This document shows positions 28,630-38,297 of a stretch of DNA of 64,000 nt, piece by piece. Under the pieces are notes generated by a model that saw only the letters and a list, made by a program, of their open reading frames with translations, was not told where the DNA came from and searched no databases. Made by a program: the position numbers and the translations under genes. Position 1 is the first letter of the stretch; the number at the start of each line of letters is the position of its first letter. This DNA is from Bradyrhizobium sp. CCBAU 53421 (GTDB lineage Bacteria > Pseudomonadota > Alphaproteobacteria > Rhizobiales > Xanthobacteraceae), in the NCBI RefSeq assembly GCF_015291625.1, contig NZ_CP030047.1, forward strand, positions 2,294,001 through 2,358,000, written 5' to 3'.

Positions 28630-30282
28630 ATGCGGCAAGCCTATATCGGGGTGGACGTCGGGAGCACCAGCGCCCGGGCGGGCGTATTCGACGAGGCCGG
28701 AAAACTGCTGGGCTCCGCCCGGCATCCGATCCGGGTGTGGCACGAGCCTGGCGACATCGTCGAGCAATCGTCAGATGACATCTGGGCCGCCTGCGTGGCG
28801 TCCGTGCGTAACGCGATGCGCGAGGCTGCGGTCGCGGCCGAGCACGTCAAGGGCATCGGGTTTGATGCGACCTGCTCGCTGGTCGTGCTCGACAGGGCCG
28901 GCCGGCCGCTCACCGTCAGCCCGTCCGGCGATCGCGCGCGCAACGTCGTGGTCTGGATGGACCACCGCGCGATGGATGAGACCGAATTCGTCAACGCGAC
29001 CGGCGACCGGGTGCTGCGCTATGTCGGCGGCGCCATCTCGCCCGAGATGGAGATCCCGAAAATCCTGTGGCTGAAGCGGCATCTGCCGGCGACGTTCGAC
29101 GCGGCAGGCCACTTCTTCGATCTCGCCGACTATCTCTCGTTCCGCGCCAGCGGCTCGCTGGCGCGCTCGACCTGCACGGTCACCTGCAAATGGACCTATG
29201 TCGCGGGTGAGGGCGGCTGGAGCGAGTCTTTCCTGAAGCGGGTTGGGCTGGAGGCGCTCGCGGCCGATCGCTTCGCCCGCATCGGTACCGAGATCGTGCC
29301 GCCCGGCTCGCCGCTCGGCCGCGGGCTGTCGGAGGATGCCGCGCGCGATCTTGGCCTCGTGCCGGGAACCGCGGTCGGTGCCTCCTTGATCGATGCCCAT
29401 GCCGGCGGCGTTGGCGCGATCGGTGGCCGCGACGGCTCAGGCGCTGAGGTCGATGTCTGCCAGCGGCTCGCCTATATCATGGGGACGTCGGCCTGCATCA
29501 TGGCGACGACCGTCGATCCTTGTTTTGTGCCCGGCGTCTGGGGCCCGTATTTCGAAGGCATGGTGCCGGGCTTCTGGCTCAACGAAGGCGGTCAATCGGC
29601 GGCGGGCGCCGCGATCGATCATCTGCTCAAATCGCATCCGGCGCATGCCGAGGTCTTGCTGGCCGCCAGGAACGACGGCGTCGACGTCATCGAGTACCTC
29701 GAGAAGCGCATCCTGGCGCGCAGCGGCAATGCCGGTGCGGCCGCGCTGCTTGCGCGCAACGTTCATGTGCTGCCGGAATTCCTCGGCAACCGGTCGCCCT
29801 ATGCCGATCCCGGCTCGCGTGCTGTGATCGCGGGGCTCGATCTCGACACCGATGTGTCGGCGCTGGAACGGTTGTTCATCGCCGGCCTGTGCGGGCTGGC
29901 CTATGGCCTCGCCGACGTCATCGAGGCGCTGCAGGCCCACGGCGTCAGTGGCAAGACCATCGTGATCGGCGGTGGCGCGAGCCGCAGCCCCCTGGTGCGC
30001 CAGATCATGGCCGACACCACCGGCTACACGGTCGCATTGCCGCAGACGCAAGAACCTGTCTTGCTGGGCGCCGCGATGCTGGGTGCGGTCGCCAGCGGCG
30101 CGCATAATTCGATCAATGCGGCGATGGCCGGCATGTCTGCGCTTGGACGGTTGAGCGAGCCGACGCGGCCCGAACTGGCCGATTTTCACCGCAGGAAGCG
30201 GGGCGTGCACAAGATGCTGCGCCAGCTCGATCGAGACAGCCGCGAGGCGATGAAGCGGGCGCCGGGCGCGGCGCCAACTTGA
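28630..30282 (+). CDS. FGGY-family carbohydrate (pentulose) kinase
   Basis: A 550-residue kinase of the ribulokinase/YDR109C-like FGGY branch. The N-terminal phosphate-1 motif is YIGVDVGSTSARAGVFD. 'VVVWMDHRAMDE' carries the substrate-binding Asp/His of this branch. The second domain has 'FVPGVWGPYFEGMVPGFWLN', 'EGGQSAAGAAIDHLL' and the adenosine motif 'KTIVIGGGASRSPLVRQIM'. It phosphorylates a ketopentose such as D-ribulose, or D-xylulose-like sugars. It follows the SDR dehydrogenase by 27 bases, so the likely flow is polyol to ketose to ketose phosphate. Confidence 0.9.
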   Translation: MRQAYIGVDVGSTSARAGVFDEAGKLLGSARHPIRVWHEPGDIVEQSSDDIWAACVASVRNAMREAAVAAEHVKGIGFDATCSLVVLDRAGRPLTVSPSGDRARNVVVWMDHRAMDETEFVNATGDRVLRYVGGAISPEMEIPKILWLKRHLPATFDAAGHFFDLADYLSFRASGSLARSTCTVTCKWTYVAGEGGWSESFLKRVGLEALAADRFARIGTEIVPPGSPLGRGLSEDAARDLGLVPGTAVGASLIDAHAGGVGAIGGRDGSGAEVDVCQRLAYIMGTSACIMATTVDPCFVPGVWGPYFEGMVPGFWLNEGGQSAAGAAIDHLLKSHPAHAEVLLAARNDGVDVIEYLEKRILARSGNAGAAALLARNVHVLPEFLGNRSPYADPGSRAVIAGLDLDTDVSALERLFIAGLCGLAYGLADVIEALQAHGVSGKTIVIGGGASRSPLVRQIMADTTGYTVALPQTQEPVLLGAAMLGAVASGAHNSINAAMAGMSALGRLSEPTRPELADFHRRKRGVHKMLRQLDRDSREAMKRAPGAAPT

Positions 30283-30291
30283 GGTGTTTGC

Positions 30292-31230
30292 ATGCTGCTG
30301 AGTTGCGGAGATGCGCTGATCGATTTCCTGCCGTCGCGGACGGCGGATGGACGCGAGGCCCTGACGCCCGCGGTCGGCGGCTCCTGCCTCAACATCGCGA
30401 TCGGCAGCGCCCGGCTCGACGTTCCGACCGGCTTCGTCGGCGGCATCTCGACCGACACCTTTGGTAAAATGATCGCCGATCATGCCGCAGCTTCGGGCGT
30501 CGATCTCAGCCGCGCGACGCGCAGCGACCGCCAGGCGACGCTGGCCTTTGCCCGCGTCACTGGCACCGAGACACAATACGCCTTCTATGACGCCGACACC
30601 GCGTCGCGGAACTGGACCTATCGGCGCGAGGCGATCGCGCTCGACGGCGTCACCTGCCTGCACAGCGGCTCGACCACGCTGGTCCATGACGAGGGCGCGG
30701 CCGAGACGCTGGCCTTCATCGAAGATGCGCGGCCGAAGGTGACGATCTCGCTCGATCCGAATTGCCGGCCGAACCTCGTCAAGGACAAGGACGCCTATCG
30801 CGCGCGCATGCTGGCGTTCTGCGGCAAGGCGGACATCGTGAAGATGTCCGACGTCGATTTCACCTATCTGTTCGGCAATGAGGCCTATGCGGCGCGAGCC
30901 GAGACGCTGCTCTCGGGTGGCGCATCGCTTGTCGTCATCACACGCGGCAATGATGGCGCCGCTGCCTGGCATCGCAAGGCCGGACCGATCGGGGCCGCAT
31001 CGCCTGTTGTGAACGTCGTCGATACGATCGGCGCCGGCGACAGTTTTCAGGCGGCACTGCTCGCCGCGTTGCATCGGCTGGACCGGATCGCACGCCGGCG
31101 GCTCGCCGACATCTCCGCTGTCGAGCTCACCCGCGCGCTGTCCTTTGCCTGCAAATGCGCCGCATTCACCTGCACGCGTCCGGGTGCCGATCCGCCGCGC
31201 AGCCGGGAGTTGCCGGCGGACACCTGGTAG
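30292..31230 (+). CDS. PfkB-family sugar kinase (fructokinase-like)
   Basis: A 312-residue ribokinase-fold protein. The N-terminus is LLSCGDALIDFLPS. 'VGGSCLNIAIGSARLDVPTG' is the PfkB signature-1 region, and 'DTIGAGDSFQAALLAAL' is signature 2 with the catalytic Asp and anion-hole Gly. It is most like fructokinases (EC 2.7.1.4). It is the last gene of the polyol operon, 9 bases after the FGGY kinase. Having a hexose-type and a pentulose-type kinase together suggests the operon serves both hexitols (via fructose) and pentitols (via pentulose). Confidence 0.9.
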   Translation: MLLSCGDALIDFLPSRTADGREALTPAVGGSCLNIAIGSARLDVPTGFVGGISTDTFGKMIADHAAASGVDLSRATRSDRQATLAFARVTGTETQYAFYDADTASRNWTYRREAIALDGVTCLHSGSTTLVHDEGAAETLAFIEDARPKVTISLDPNCRPNLVKDKDAYRARMLAFCGKADIVKMSDVDFTYLFGNEAYAARAETLLSGGASLVVITRGNDGAAAWHRKAGPIGAASPVVNVVDTIGAGDSFQAALLAALHRLDRIARRRLADISAVELTRALSFACKCAAFTCTRPGADPPRSRELPADTW

Positions 31231-31349
31231 GCCATGCGCGATCGGCAGCCGCGCCGCGGGCCGTCATGCGCATGAGGCGATAGACTTGCGACACGCCGCG
31301 CGGCACCATGCTTAAGATCGACCACGTCTGACACGAGCGCCTTGTCCCA

Positions 31350-32780
31350 ATGAGCGATGATCTCTGCCAGCTGCCTGCCGTTGAGCTTCGTGCGCGGATC
31401 GCCCGCAAGGAGGTCTCTCCGGTCGAAATCACGGCCGCGGTGCTGGCCCGCGCCGAGCGGCTGCAGCCCGAATTGAACTGCTTCATCACGCTGTGCGGCG
31501 AGGCGGCGATGGCGCAGGCGAAGCTCGCGGAGCGCCAGGTCATGGCCGGCGAGCCGCTCGGCCTGCTGCACGGCATCCCGTTCACGGTGAAGGACATCGT
31601 CAGCACCAAGGGCGTGCGCACGACCTTCGGTGCGGTGCCGTACCGGAACAACGTGCCCGATCACGATGCGGTGGCGGTGGCCCGGCTTCGTGCGCAGGGC
31701 GGAATATTGATCGGCAAGACCACGACGCCGGAGTTCGGCAGCAAGTGCCTGACCGACTCACCGCTGTTCGGCCGTACCCGCAATGCCTGGAGCGCCGAGC
31801 GTTCCAGCGGCGGATCGAGCGGCGGCGCGGCCGTGGCGGTCGCAAGCGGCATCGCGCCGCTGGCGGTTGCGACCGATGGCGGCGGCTCGACCCGGATTCC
31901 CGCGGCCTGCAACGGCGTGGTCGGGATCAAGCAAAGCAATGGCGTGATCCCGCACAGCCAGGTGCAGGACGCCTTCGGCAACCAGACCTATGTCACGCCG
32001 ACCACGCGCAATGTGGCGGACACCGCACTGATGATGCAGGCAATGGCCGGCGAGGATGCGTCGGATCCCTGGTCGATCGGCGTTCCGGTGCCCGACTATC
32101 TCGATCGCGCGGCGGCGCGTGGCGATCTCCGGGGCAGGCGGGTGCTGTTCTGCGTCTCGCCGCCGGGCCGCCCGGTGACGGCGGACGTCGCCGCTAACTT
32201 CAAGGCGAGCCTCGACCGGCTGGCCAGCCTCGGTGCGGACCTTGAGGAGTTTTCCGGCGACGGTTTCGACATCGAGCCGATCTGGCGCGCCATCAATCAT
32301 ACTGTCTGGCGTACCCGCTTCGACAAGCTCGCGGCCGAGCATCCCGATGACCTCAGCCCGACCTTCCTGAAGCAACTCGCGCTCGCCGCCAAGGTCAGCG
32401 GCGTCGACTACCAGCAGGCGATGTTCGACCGCACTGCGCTGTTCCGTCGGATACAGGCGCTGCTCGCGCGCGGCGATCTCCTCGCAATGCCGACCATGAC
32501 CCGCACGGCGCTGCCGATCGATCAGGATCTGTTCGGCACCATCGATATCGACGGCCAGAGCTTCGACAGCGTCCGGCCGCACTGGTTTCCCTGGACCATG
32601 CTGTTCAACATGACCGGGCATCCCGCGGTCAGCATTCCCTCAGGCTTCGGCCGCGACGGCTTGCCGATCGGCCTGCATCTGGTCGGCCGCTTCCGGGCCG
32701 ATGCGGAACTCTTGCGCGCCGCGGCGCTGTTCGAGGAGGCGAGCGATCTGCTCGGCCGCTGGCCGGCGCTGGCATCGTGA
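31350..32780 (+). CDS. Amidase signature family enzyme
   Basis: A 476-residue amidase. The Ser-cisSer-Lys triad is visible: Lys81 in 'GIPFTVKDIV', cis-Ser156 in RSSGGSSGGAA, and the nucleophile Ser180 in 'ATDGGGSTRIPA'. 'IGKTTTPEFGSKCLTDSPLF' and 'HPAVSIPSGFGRDGLPIGLH' complete the family pattern. It hydrolyses an amide, but the substrate class (aliphatic amide, indoleacetamide, peptide amide, GatA-like) cannot be set by sequence. The ATG has only a weak ribosome site. The dipeptide-type ABC importer begins 76 bases later on the same strand, suggesting that imported amides or peptides are hydrolysed. Confidence 0.92.
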   Translation: MSDDLCQLPAVELRARIARKEVSPVEITAAVLARAERLQPELNCFITLCGEAAMAQAKLAERQVMAGEPLGLLHGIPFTVKDIVSTKGVRTTFGAVPYRNNVPDHDAVAVARLRAQGGILIGKTTTPEFGSKCLTDSPLFGRTRNAWSAERSSGGSSGGAAVAVASGIAPLAVATDGGGSTRIPAACNGVVGIKQSNGVIPHSQVQDAFGNQTYVTPTTRNVADTALMMQAMAGEDASDPWSIGVPVPDYLDRAAARGDLRGRRVLFCVSPPGRPVTADVAANFKASLDRLASLGADLEEFSGDGFDIEPIWRAINHTVWRTRFDKLAAEHPDDLSPTFLKQLALAAKVSGVDYQQAMFDRTALFRRIQALLARGDLLAMPTMTRTALPIDQDLFGTIDIDGQSFDSVRPHWFPWTMLFNMTGHPAVSIPSGFGRDGLPIGLHLVGRFRADAELLRAAALFEEASDLLGRWPALAS

Positions 32781-32856
32781 ATGGTGCGGCGAAGGGCTTG
32801 CATTCGCGCGCGAACATGTTGAAACCTGCGGCCTGTTCCCAATCCTTCGGGCGGGC

Positions 32857-33807
32857 ATGAGTGTATTCTTCCTGCGGCGGATCCTGACCCTGGTGGCGAC
32901 GCTGGTCGCGGCCTCGCTGATCATTTTCCTGGTGCTTGACGCGCTGCCCGGGAACGCCGCGCAGATGCTGATGGGCGCCGACACTTCGCCCGATGCGGTG
33001 CGCGCGCTCACCGTCAAGCTCGGCCTCGACCAGCCGCTCGCGGTTCGCTATCTGCTCTGGATCAAGGGCATGGCGGTCGGCAACCTCGGCAACAGCTATG
33101 TCTATGGCACGCCGGTGGCCGGCCTGATCGCAGAGCGGCTGGTGCTGACGATACCGCTCGCGATCATGTCGATGCTGATTACGGTGGTGCTGGCGCTCGC
33201 CGCCGGCATCTACACCGCGGCCAACCACAACAAGATCGGCGACGTCGGCGTGATGTCGCTGACCCAGATTGGCATCGCGCTGCCGAACTTCTGGTTCGCA
33301 ATCCTGTTGATCCTGCTGTTCTCTGTGAAGCTGCAATTGCTGTCCGCCGGCGGGTTTGCCGGCTGGGACGACGGCATCTGGCCCGGGATCCGCTCGCTGC
33401 TGCTGCCCGCGATCTCGCTCGCCGTGGTGCAGGCCGCAATCCTCGCCCGCGTCACCCGCTCGGCGGTGCTGGAGGTGCTGCGCGAGGATTTCGTCCGCAC
33501 CGCGCGCGCAAAAGGGCTCGGCAAGCGCGAGGTGCTGTGGCGCCACGTGCTGCGCAACGCCATGATCCCGGTCATGACCGTGATGGGGCTGCAATTCGCC
33601 AATCTGCTCGCCGGCACCATCGTGATCGAGAACGTGTTCTACCTGCCGGGCCTCGGCCGGCTGATCTTCCAGTCGATCGCCAACCGCGACCTGATCGTGG
33701 TGCGCAACTGCGTGATGCTGCTGGCCGCGATGGTGGTGACAGTCAATTTCGTGGTCGATGTGCTCTATGCCTTCATCGATCCGCGCATCAAGGTCGCCAA
33801 CCTGTGA
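32857..33807 (+). CDS. Dipeptide-type ABC permease 1 (DppB-like), operon 1
   Basis: A 316-residue permease with six helices. The start is MSVFFLRRILTLVATLVAAS, and 'LGLDQPLAVRYLLWIKGMAV' is the periplasmic segment typical of DppB/OppB/GsiC. The coupling loop 'EDFVRTARAKGLGKREVLWR' followed by HVLRNAMIPV is conserved. It ends FIDPRIKVANL. The ATG at 32857 was preferred; the longer frame upstream overlaps the amidase gene and has no membrane character. The last 4 bases overlap the start of the next permease (GTGA). Confidence 0.92.
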   Translation: MSVFFLRRILTLVATLVAASLIIFLVLDALPGNAAQMLMGADTSPDAVRALTVKLGLDQPLAVRYLLWIKGMAVGNLGNSYVYGTPVAGLIAERLVLTIPLAIMSMLITVVLALAAGIYTAANHNKIGDVGVMSLTQIGIALPNFWFAILLILLFSVKLQLLSAGGFAGWDDGIWPGIRSLLLPAISLAVVQAAILARVTRSAVLEVLREDFVRTARAKGLGKREVLWRHVLRNAMIPVMTVMGLQFANLLAGTIVIENVFYLPGLGRLIFQSIANRDLIVVRNCVMLLAAMVVTVNFVVDVLYAFIDPRIKVANL

Positions 33808-34697
33808 GCGCGCCGCCGACCGCATCCGTCACAGCGGCAATCGCACCGGGGACGAGACCCGTGACCGGCTTCTGGCGGCGCGCGCTGCGCCATCGCAGCT
33901 TCGTGCTCGGCGCGATGCTCAGCCTGTTCGTGCTCGGCGCGGCGCTGCTGTCGCTGGTCTGGACACCGTGGTCGGCCTATGACATCGACGTCGCCGCGAA
34001 GTTGCGCCCGCCGTCGGCGGCGCACTGGCTCGGCACCGACGTGCTCGGCCGCGACATCGTCTCGCTGCTGCTGGTCGGCGCGCGCTCCACCATCATGGTC
34101 GGCGTCATCGCGGTCGGCATCGGCCTGAGCTTCGGCGTCGGCCTCGGCCTGATCGCAGCGGCGCGCAAGGGCTGGACCGAGGAACTCATCATGCGGATGA
34201 GCGACTTCACCTTCGCGTTCCCCGCCGTGTTATCAGCGATCATGCTGGCGGCGGTCGCAGGTCCGGGTATGGTGACATCGATCACCGCGATCGGCATCTT
34301 CCAGATCCCGACCTTCGTCCGCGTCACCCGCGGCTCGGCCAATGCGATCTGGGCCCGCGAATTCGTGCTGGCCGCGCGAGCGGCGGGCAAGGGCTCATTC
34401 CGTATTACGATCGAGCACGTGCTGCCGAACATCCTGTCGATCCTGATCGTGCAGGCGACGATCCAGTTTGCGCTGGCGATCCTCGCCGAGGCCGCTTTGT
34501 CCTATCTCGGGCTCGGCACCCAGCCGCCGCAGCCGTCCTGGGGCCGGATGCTCAACGACGCGCAGACCTTGCTGTTCCAGTCGCCGATGCTCGCCGTCTA
34601 TCCAGGAGCCGCGATCGCGGTCGCGGTGCTCGGGCTCAATCTGCTCGGCGACGGCTTGCGCGATCTGCTCGATCCCCGTCTGGCGAGTGAGCGTTGA
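33804..34697 (+). CDS. Dipeptide-type ABC permease 2 (DppC-like), operon 1
   Basis: A protein of about 297 residues with a cytosolic N-terminal tail and six helices. 'HWLGTDVLGRDIVSLLLVGA' is the OppC/DppC hallmark. The EAA-type loop is 'REFVLAARAAGKGSFRITIE' followed by HVLPN, and the end is LNLLGDGLRDLLDPRL. The start is a GTG overlapping the stop of the first permease, so the two are translationally coupled. The next gene begins 2 bases after the stop, or overlaps it if an in-frame TTG is used. Confidence 0.92.
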   Translation: MSAPPTASVTAAIAPGTRPVTGFWRRALRHRSFVLGAMLSLFVLGAALLSLVWTPWSAYDIDVAAKLRPPSAAHWLGTDVLGRDIVSLLLVGARSTIMVGVIAVGIGLSFGVGLGLIAAARKGWTEELIMRMSDFTFAFPAVLSAIMLAAVAGPGMVTSITAIGIFQIPTFVRVTRGSANAIWAREFVLAARAAGKGSFRITIEHVLPNILSILIVQATIQFALAILAEAALSYLGLGTQPPQPSWGRMLNDAQTLLFQSPMLAVYPGAAIAVAVLGLNLLGDGLRDLLDPRLASER

Positions 34698-34699
34698 GC

Positions 34700-35698
34700 A
34701 TGAGCGAGGCGCCGCTGATCGAGGTGAAGGACCTGGGGGTTCGGCTCAATACCAGAAGCGGCCCGGCACAGGCCGTCCGCGGCGTCAGCTTCGCGCTTCG
34801 CCGTGGCGAGACGCTCGGGCTGGTCGGCGAATCCGGTTGCGGCAAATCGGTCACCGCGCTGGCCCTGATGGGGCTGCTGCCGGACAGTGCCGTGATCAGC
34901 GGCAGCGTCCGGCTCGACGGCGCGGAGCTGGTCGGCCTGCCCGATCCGGCTTATTGCAAGCTGCGCGGCAACCGCATCAGCATGATCTTCCAGGAGCCGA
35001 TGACCGCGCTCAACCCGATGCACACGATCGGGCACCAGGTTGCCGAGCCGCTGCGGCGTCACACCGGCGTCTCGGCGGCGGAGGCGCGGCAGCAGACCAT
35101 CGCCTTGCTCGATCGCGTCGGCTTGCCTGATGCGGCGAAGCGCGTCGATGCATATCCGCACCAGTTCTCAGGCGGCCAGCGCCAGCGCATCACGATCGCG
35201 ATGGCGCTGGCCTGCCAGCCCGACGTCTTGATCGCCGACGAGCCGACCACGGCCCTCGACGTCACGATCCAGGGCCAGATCCTCGATCTGATCGCGGGTC
35301 TCGTCGAGGAGCGCGGCATGGCGATGATCCTGATCTCGCACGATCTCGGCGTGATCGCCGAGAACGTCGATCGGATGATGGTGATGTATGGCGGCACGGT
35401 CGTCGAAAGCGGCGCCACCGACGCCGTGTTCACGCGGATGGGCCATCCCTATACGCAGGGCCTGTTCCGCGCCCGGCCACGGCTCGGCGCGCGCAAGGGG
35501 ACGCGGCTCAAGACCATCGCCGGCACCGTGCCGGAGCTCGCCGATCTGCCCGCGGGATGCACTTTCGCCGATCGCTGCGGGATCGTCGAGGCGCGTTGCC
35601 GCGCGGCGTTGCCGGCTGTCGTCGATGTCGGTGGGAGCCACGGCGTGCGTTGCATCAGGACGGACGTCTCGATGGCGGCCGGGGGCGTCGGCGCATGA
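34700..35698 (+). CDS. Dipeptide-type ABC ATPase (DppD-like), operon 1
   Basis: A protein of about 332 residues. Walker A is GESGCGKS, the Q-loop is [16 protein letters not shown], the signature is FSGGQRQR, Walker B is [11 protein letters not shown], and the H-loop is [10 protein letters not shown]. The C-terminal oligopeptide extension contains the CxxxCxxxxxxC-type Cys cluster ([15 protein letters not shown]), which in this family can bind an Fe-S centre. It forms a heterodimer with the next gene's ATPase. The stop overlaps the next start as ATGA. Confidence 0.93.
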   Translation: MSEAPLIEVKDLGVRLNTRSGPAQAVRGVSFALRRGETLGLVGESGCGKSVTALALMGLLPDSAVISGSVRLDGAELVGLPDPAYCKLRGNRISMIFQEPMTALNPMHTIGHQVAEPLRRHTGVSAAEARQQTIALLDRVGLPDAAKRVDAYPHQFSGGQRQRITIAMALACQPDVLIADEPTTALDVTIQGQILDLIAGLVEERGMAMILISHDLGVIAENVDRMMVMYGGTVVESGATDAVFTRMGHPYTQGLFRARPRLGARKGTRLKTIAGTVPELADLPAGCTFADRCGIVEARCRAALPAVVDVGGSHGVRCIRTDVSMAAGGVGA

Positions 35699-36729
35699 CG
35701 GTGCTGGAACAGCCATCATCCGCGACGCCGCTGCTCGACGTCAAAGACCTCGCGCAACGCTACACTCTGCCACGCGAAAGCCTGTTCAAGCCCGCGGCGC
35801 AGGTGCACGCGCTCAACGGCGTCACGGCGCAGGTCATGCCAGGCAAGAGCCTCGGCGTCGTCGGCGAATCCGGTTCGGGCAAATCCACCTTTGCGCGGCT
35901 GGTGATGGCGCTGGAGCGGCCGTCGTCGGGGCAGGTCGTCATGCTGGGCCGCGACCTCAACCGGATGCCGCCGGATGAACTGCGCCGCGCCCGCCGCGAT
36001 TTCCAGATGGTGTTCCAGGATCCCTACGGCTCGCTCGATCCGCGCCAGACCATCGCGCGGATCGTTGCCGAGCCGCTGACTGCGCTCGGGCGGATCGATC
36101 GCGGCAGCCTGCGCGAGCGCGTCGCCAAGGTGCTGCGGCAGGTCGGGCTGCGCGATGCCGACATGGACAAGTTCCCGCATGAATTCTCCGGCGGCCAGCG
36201 CCAGCGCATCGCGATCGCGCGTGCGCTGATCACCCAGCCGAAGCTGATCGTCGCGGACGAGCCGGTCTCCGCGCTCGACGTCTCGGTGCAGGCGCAGGTG
36301 CTCAATCTGATGCAGGATCTGCAGGACGAATTCGGCCTCAGCTACATCCTGATCAGCCACGACCTCGCGGTGGTCGATCTGCTCTGCGACGAGATCGCGG
36401 TGATGTATCTCGGGCGGATCGTCGAGCAGGGGCGGCCCGCCGATCTGTTCGCCCGTAGCGCCCATCCCTATACGCGCGCACTGCTGGATGCGGTTCCGCG
36501 CGCCCGGGCCGGTGGCGTCCGGCGGCGCCGCGGCGCGCAGGCGATCGGCTCGCAGGCCGCGGCCGCGGCCGCGGCCGGCTGTCCTTATGCACCACGCTGT
36601 CCCCTGGCCGACCAGCATTGTCGCGAGACCGCGCCTGCGCTACGGAGCGTAGGCGACGCCCATCTGGCGGCCTGCCATCACGCCGAAGCGGTGATGGTGC
36701 TGCCGCCGGTGGTCGCCGAGGCCGGTTAG
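35695..36729 (+). CDS. Dipeptide-type ABC ATPase (DppF-like), operon 1
   Basis: A 344-residue partner ATPase. Walker A is GESGSGKS, the Q-loop is VFQDPYGSLDPRQTIA, the signature is FSGGQRQR, Walker B is [11 protein letters not shown], and the H-loop is ISHDLAVVD. The C-terminal Cys cluster 'GCPYAPRCPLADQHC' is present. An unusual Ala/Arg-rich insertion (QAIGSQAAAAAAAG) precedes that cluster. The ATG overlaps the upstream stop by 4 bases. The binding-protein gene follows 56 bases later, placing the solute receptor last in this operon. Confidence 0.93.
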   Translation: MTVLEQPSSATPLLDVKDLAQRYTLPRESLFKPAAQVHALNGVTAQVMPGKSLGVVGESGSGKSTFARLVMALERPSSGQVVMLGRDLNRMPPDELRRARRDFQMVFQDPYGSLDPRQTIARIVAEPLTALGRIDRGSLRERVAKVLRQVGLRDADMDKFPHEFSGGQRQRIAIARALITQPKLIVADEPVSALDVSVQAQVLNLMQDLQDEFGLSYILISHDLAVVDLLCDEIAVMYLGRIVEQGRPADLFARSAHPYTRALLDAVPRARAGGVRRRRGAQAIGSQAAAAAAAGCPYAPRCPLADQHCRETAPALRSVGDAHLAACHHAEAVMVLPPVVAEAG

Positions 36730-36785
36730 TCTTTAGGGTGAGGTTGACCAGGCTTGAACAAAGAGCACGTCCGGGGAGCAGACCA

Positions 36786-38276
36786 ATGTTGAGGAAATGG
36801 TGCGTCATCGCGGCCGCTGCCGCACTCGCCGCAGCGCCGCTGCCGAGCCTCGCGCAGGGCAAGAAGGACAGCGTCGTGATGGGCATGACGCTGGAGCCGC
36901 CGGGACTCGATCCCACCAACGCGGCCGCCGCGGCAATCGCCGAGGTCACGCTCTACAACATCTATGAGACGCTGACCAAGATCAATGAGGACGGCTCGGT
37001 ATCGCCGCTGCTCGCCGAGAGCTGGCAGGCCTCGCCGGATCTCAAGACCTACACCTTCAAGCTCCGCAAGGGCGTCAAATTCCACAATGGCGAGCCGTTC
37101 GATTCCGCGGCGGTGAAGTTCTCGTTCGAGCGCGCCGCGGCGCCGACCTCGACCAACAAGGACAAGAGCCTGTACCAGGCATTCGCGTCGGTGACGGCGC
37201 CCGATGCGGAGACCATCGTCGTCGCGTTGAAATATTCCGAGCCGAACCTGCCGTTCCTGCTCGGCCAGGCGTCGGGTTCGATTGTCGAGCCGAAGAGCGC
37301 GCCGACCGATGTGACGCAGCCGGTCGGCACCGGGCCCTACACGCTCGGCAGTTGGGCCAAGGGCTCGTCGATCACGCTGGTGAAATGGCCGGAGTATCGC
37401 AACGCTGCCGCGATCAAGCTCGCCAAGGTGACGATCCGCTTCATCAGCGATCCGGCCGCGCAGGTCGCGGCGCTGCTGTCGGGCGATGTCGACGCGTTTC
37501 CGCGGGTTGCGGCGGCGCGCAGCCTCGCACAGTTCAAGGCCGATCCGCGCTTCAGCGTCCTGATCGGCGGCTCGCGCACAAAAACCATCGCCGGCATCAA
37601 CGAGCGCAGGAAGCCGCTCGACGACGTCCGTGTTCGCCGCGCGATCCTGGCCGCGATCGACCGCAAGGCGATGATCGACGGCGCGGTCGACGGCTTCGGC
37701 ACGCCGATCGGCAGCTTCTACACGCCGGGATCGCTTGGCTATGTCGATACCACCGGTATCAATCCCTACGATCCGGAGCTCGCCAAGAAGCTGCTGGCCG
37801 AGGCGGGCGTCAAGACGCCGCTCGAGCTCAGCCTCAAGCTGCCGCCGCCGTCCTACGCGCGGCAGGGCGGCGAAATCCTCGCAGCCCAGCTCGCCAAGGT
37901 CGGCATCGTCGCCAAGATCGAGAACGTCGAATGGGCGCAATGGCTGTCGCAGGTGTTCACCGGTCCGCACAATTACGACCTCACCATCGTCGCGCATGTC
38001 GAGCCGTTCGACCTCGTGAAGCTGACCGAGCCGGATTACTATCTCGGCTACAAGTCCGAGGCGTTCAACGCGCTTTATCAGCAGATCATGGCAACGCCCG
38101 ATGAGGCCGGCCGGGCAAAGCTGCTCGGCGATGCGCAGCGGATGCTGGCGACCGATGCGGTCGCCGGCTTCCTGTTCCAGCCGCAATTGATCACGATCGC
38201 CAGCAAGAAGCTGAAGGGCGTGTGGAAGGACGTGCCGCAGTTCGAGAATGATTTCTCGACCTGGGCTTGGCAGTGA
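36786..38276 (+). CDS. Dipeptide-type ABC substrate-binding protein, operon 1
   Basis: A 496-residue periplasmic SBP (family 5, DppA/OppA/NikA type). The signal peptide ends near PLPSLAQG. 'LYNIYETLTKINEDGSVSPL' followed by LAESWQAS is the hallmark opening. 'GTGPYTLGSWAKGSSITLVK' and 'DDVRVRRAILAAIDRKAMID' are also conserved. The ATG follows GGGGAGCAGACCA. Peptides, opines, glutathione or amide compounds are possible ligands; the amidase at the head of the operon suggests an amide-containing solute. A repeat element follows the stop. Confidence 0.92.
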   Translation: MLRKWCVIAAAAALAAAPLPSLAQGKKDSVVMGMTLEPPGLDPTNAAAAAIAEVTLYNIYETLTKINEDGSVSPLLAESWQASPDLKTYTFKLRKGVKFHNGEPFDSAAVKFSFERAAAPTSTNKDKSLYQAFASVTAPDAETIVVALKYSEPNLPFLLGQASGSIVEPKSAPTDVTQPVGTGPYTLGSWAKGSSITLVKWPEYRNAAAIKLAKVTIRFISDPAAQVAALLSGDVDAFPRVAAARSLAQFKADPRFSVLIGGSRTKTIAGINERRKPLDDVRVRRAILAAIDRKAMIDGAVDGFGTPIGSFYTPGSLGYVDTTGINPYDPELAKKLLAEAGVKTPLELSLKLPPPSYARQGGEILAAQLAKVGIVAKIENVEWAQWLSQVFTGPHNYDLTIVAHVEPFDLVKLTEPDYYLGYKSEAFNALYQQIMATPDEAGRAKLLGDAQRMLATDAVAGFLFQPQLITIASKKLKGVWKDVPQFENDFSTWAWQ

Positions 38277-38297
38277 TTGCTTAGGGCGGTCCTGCTT

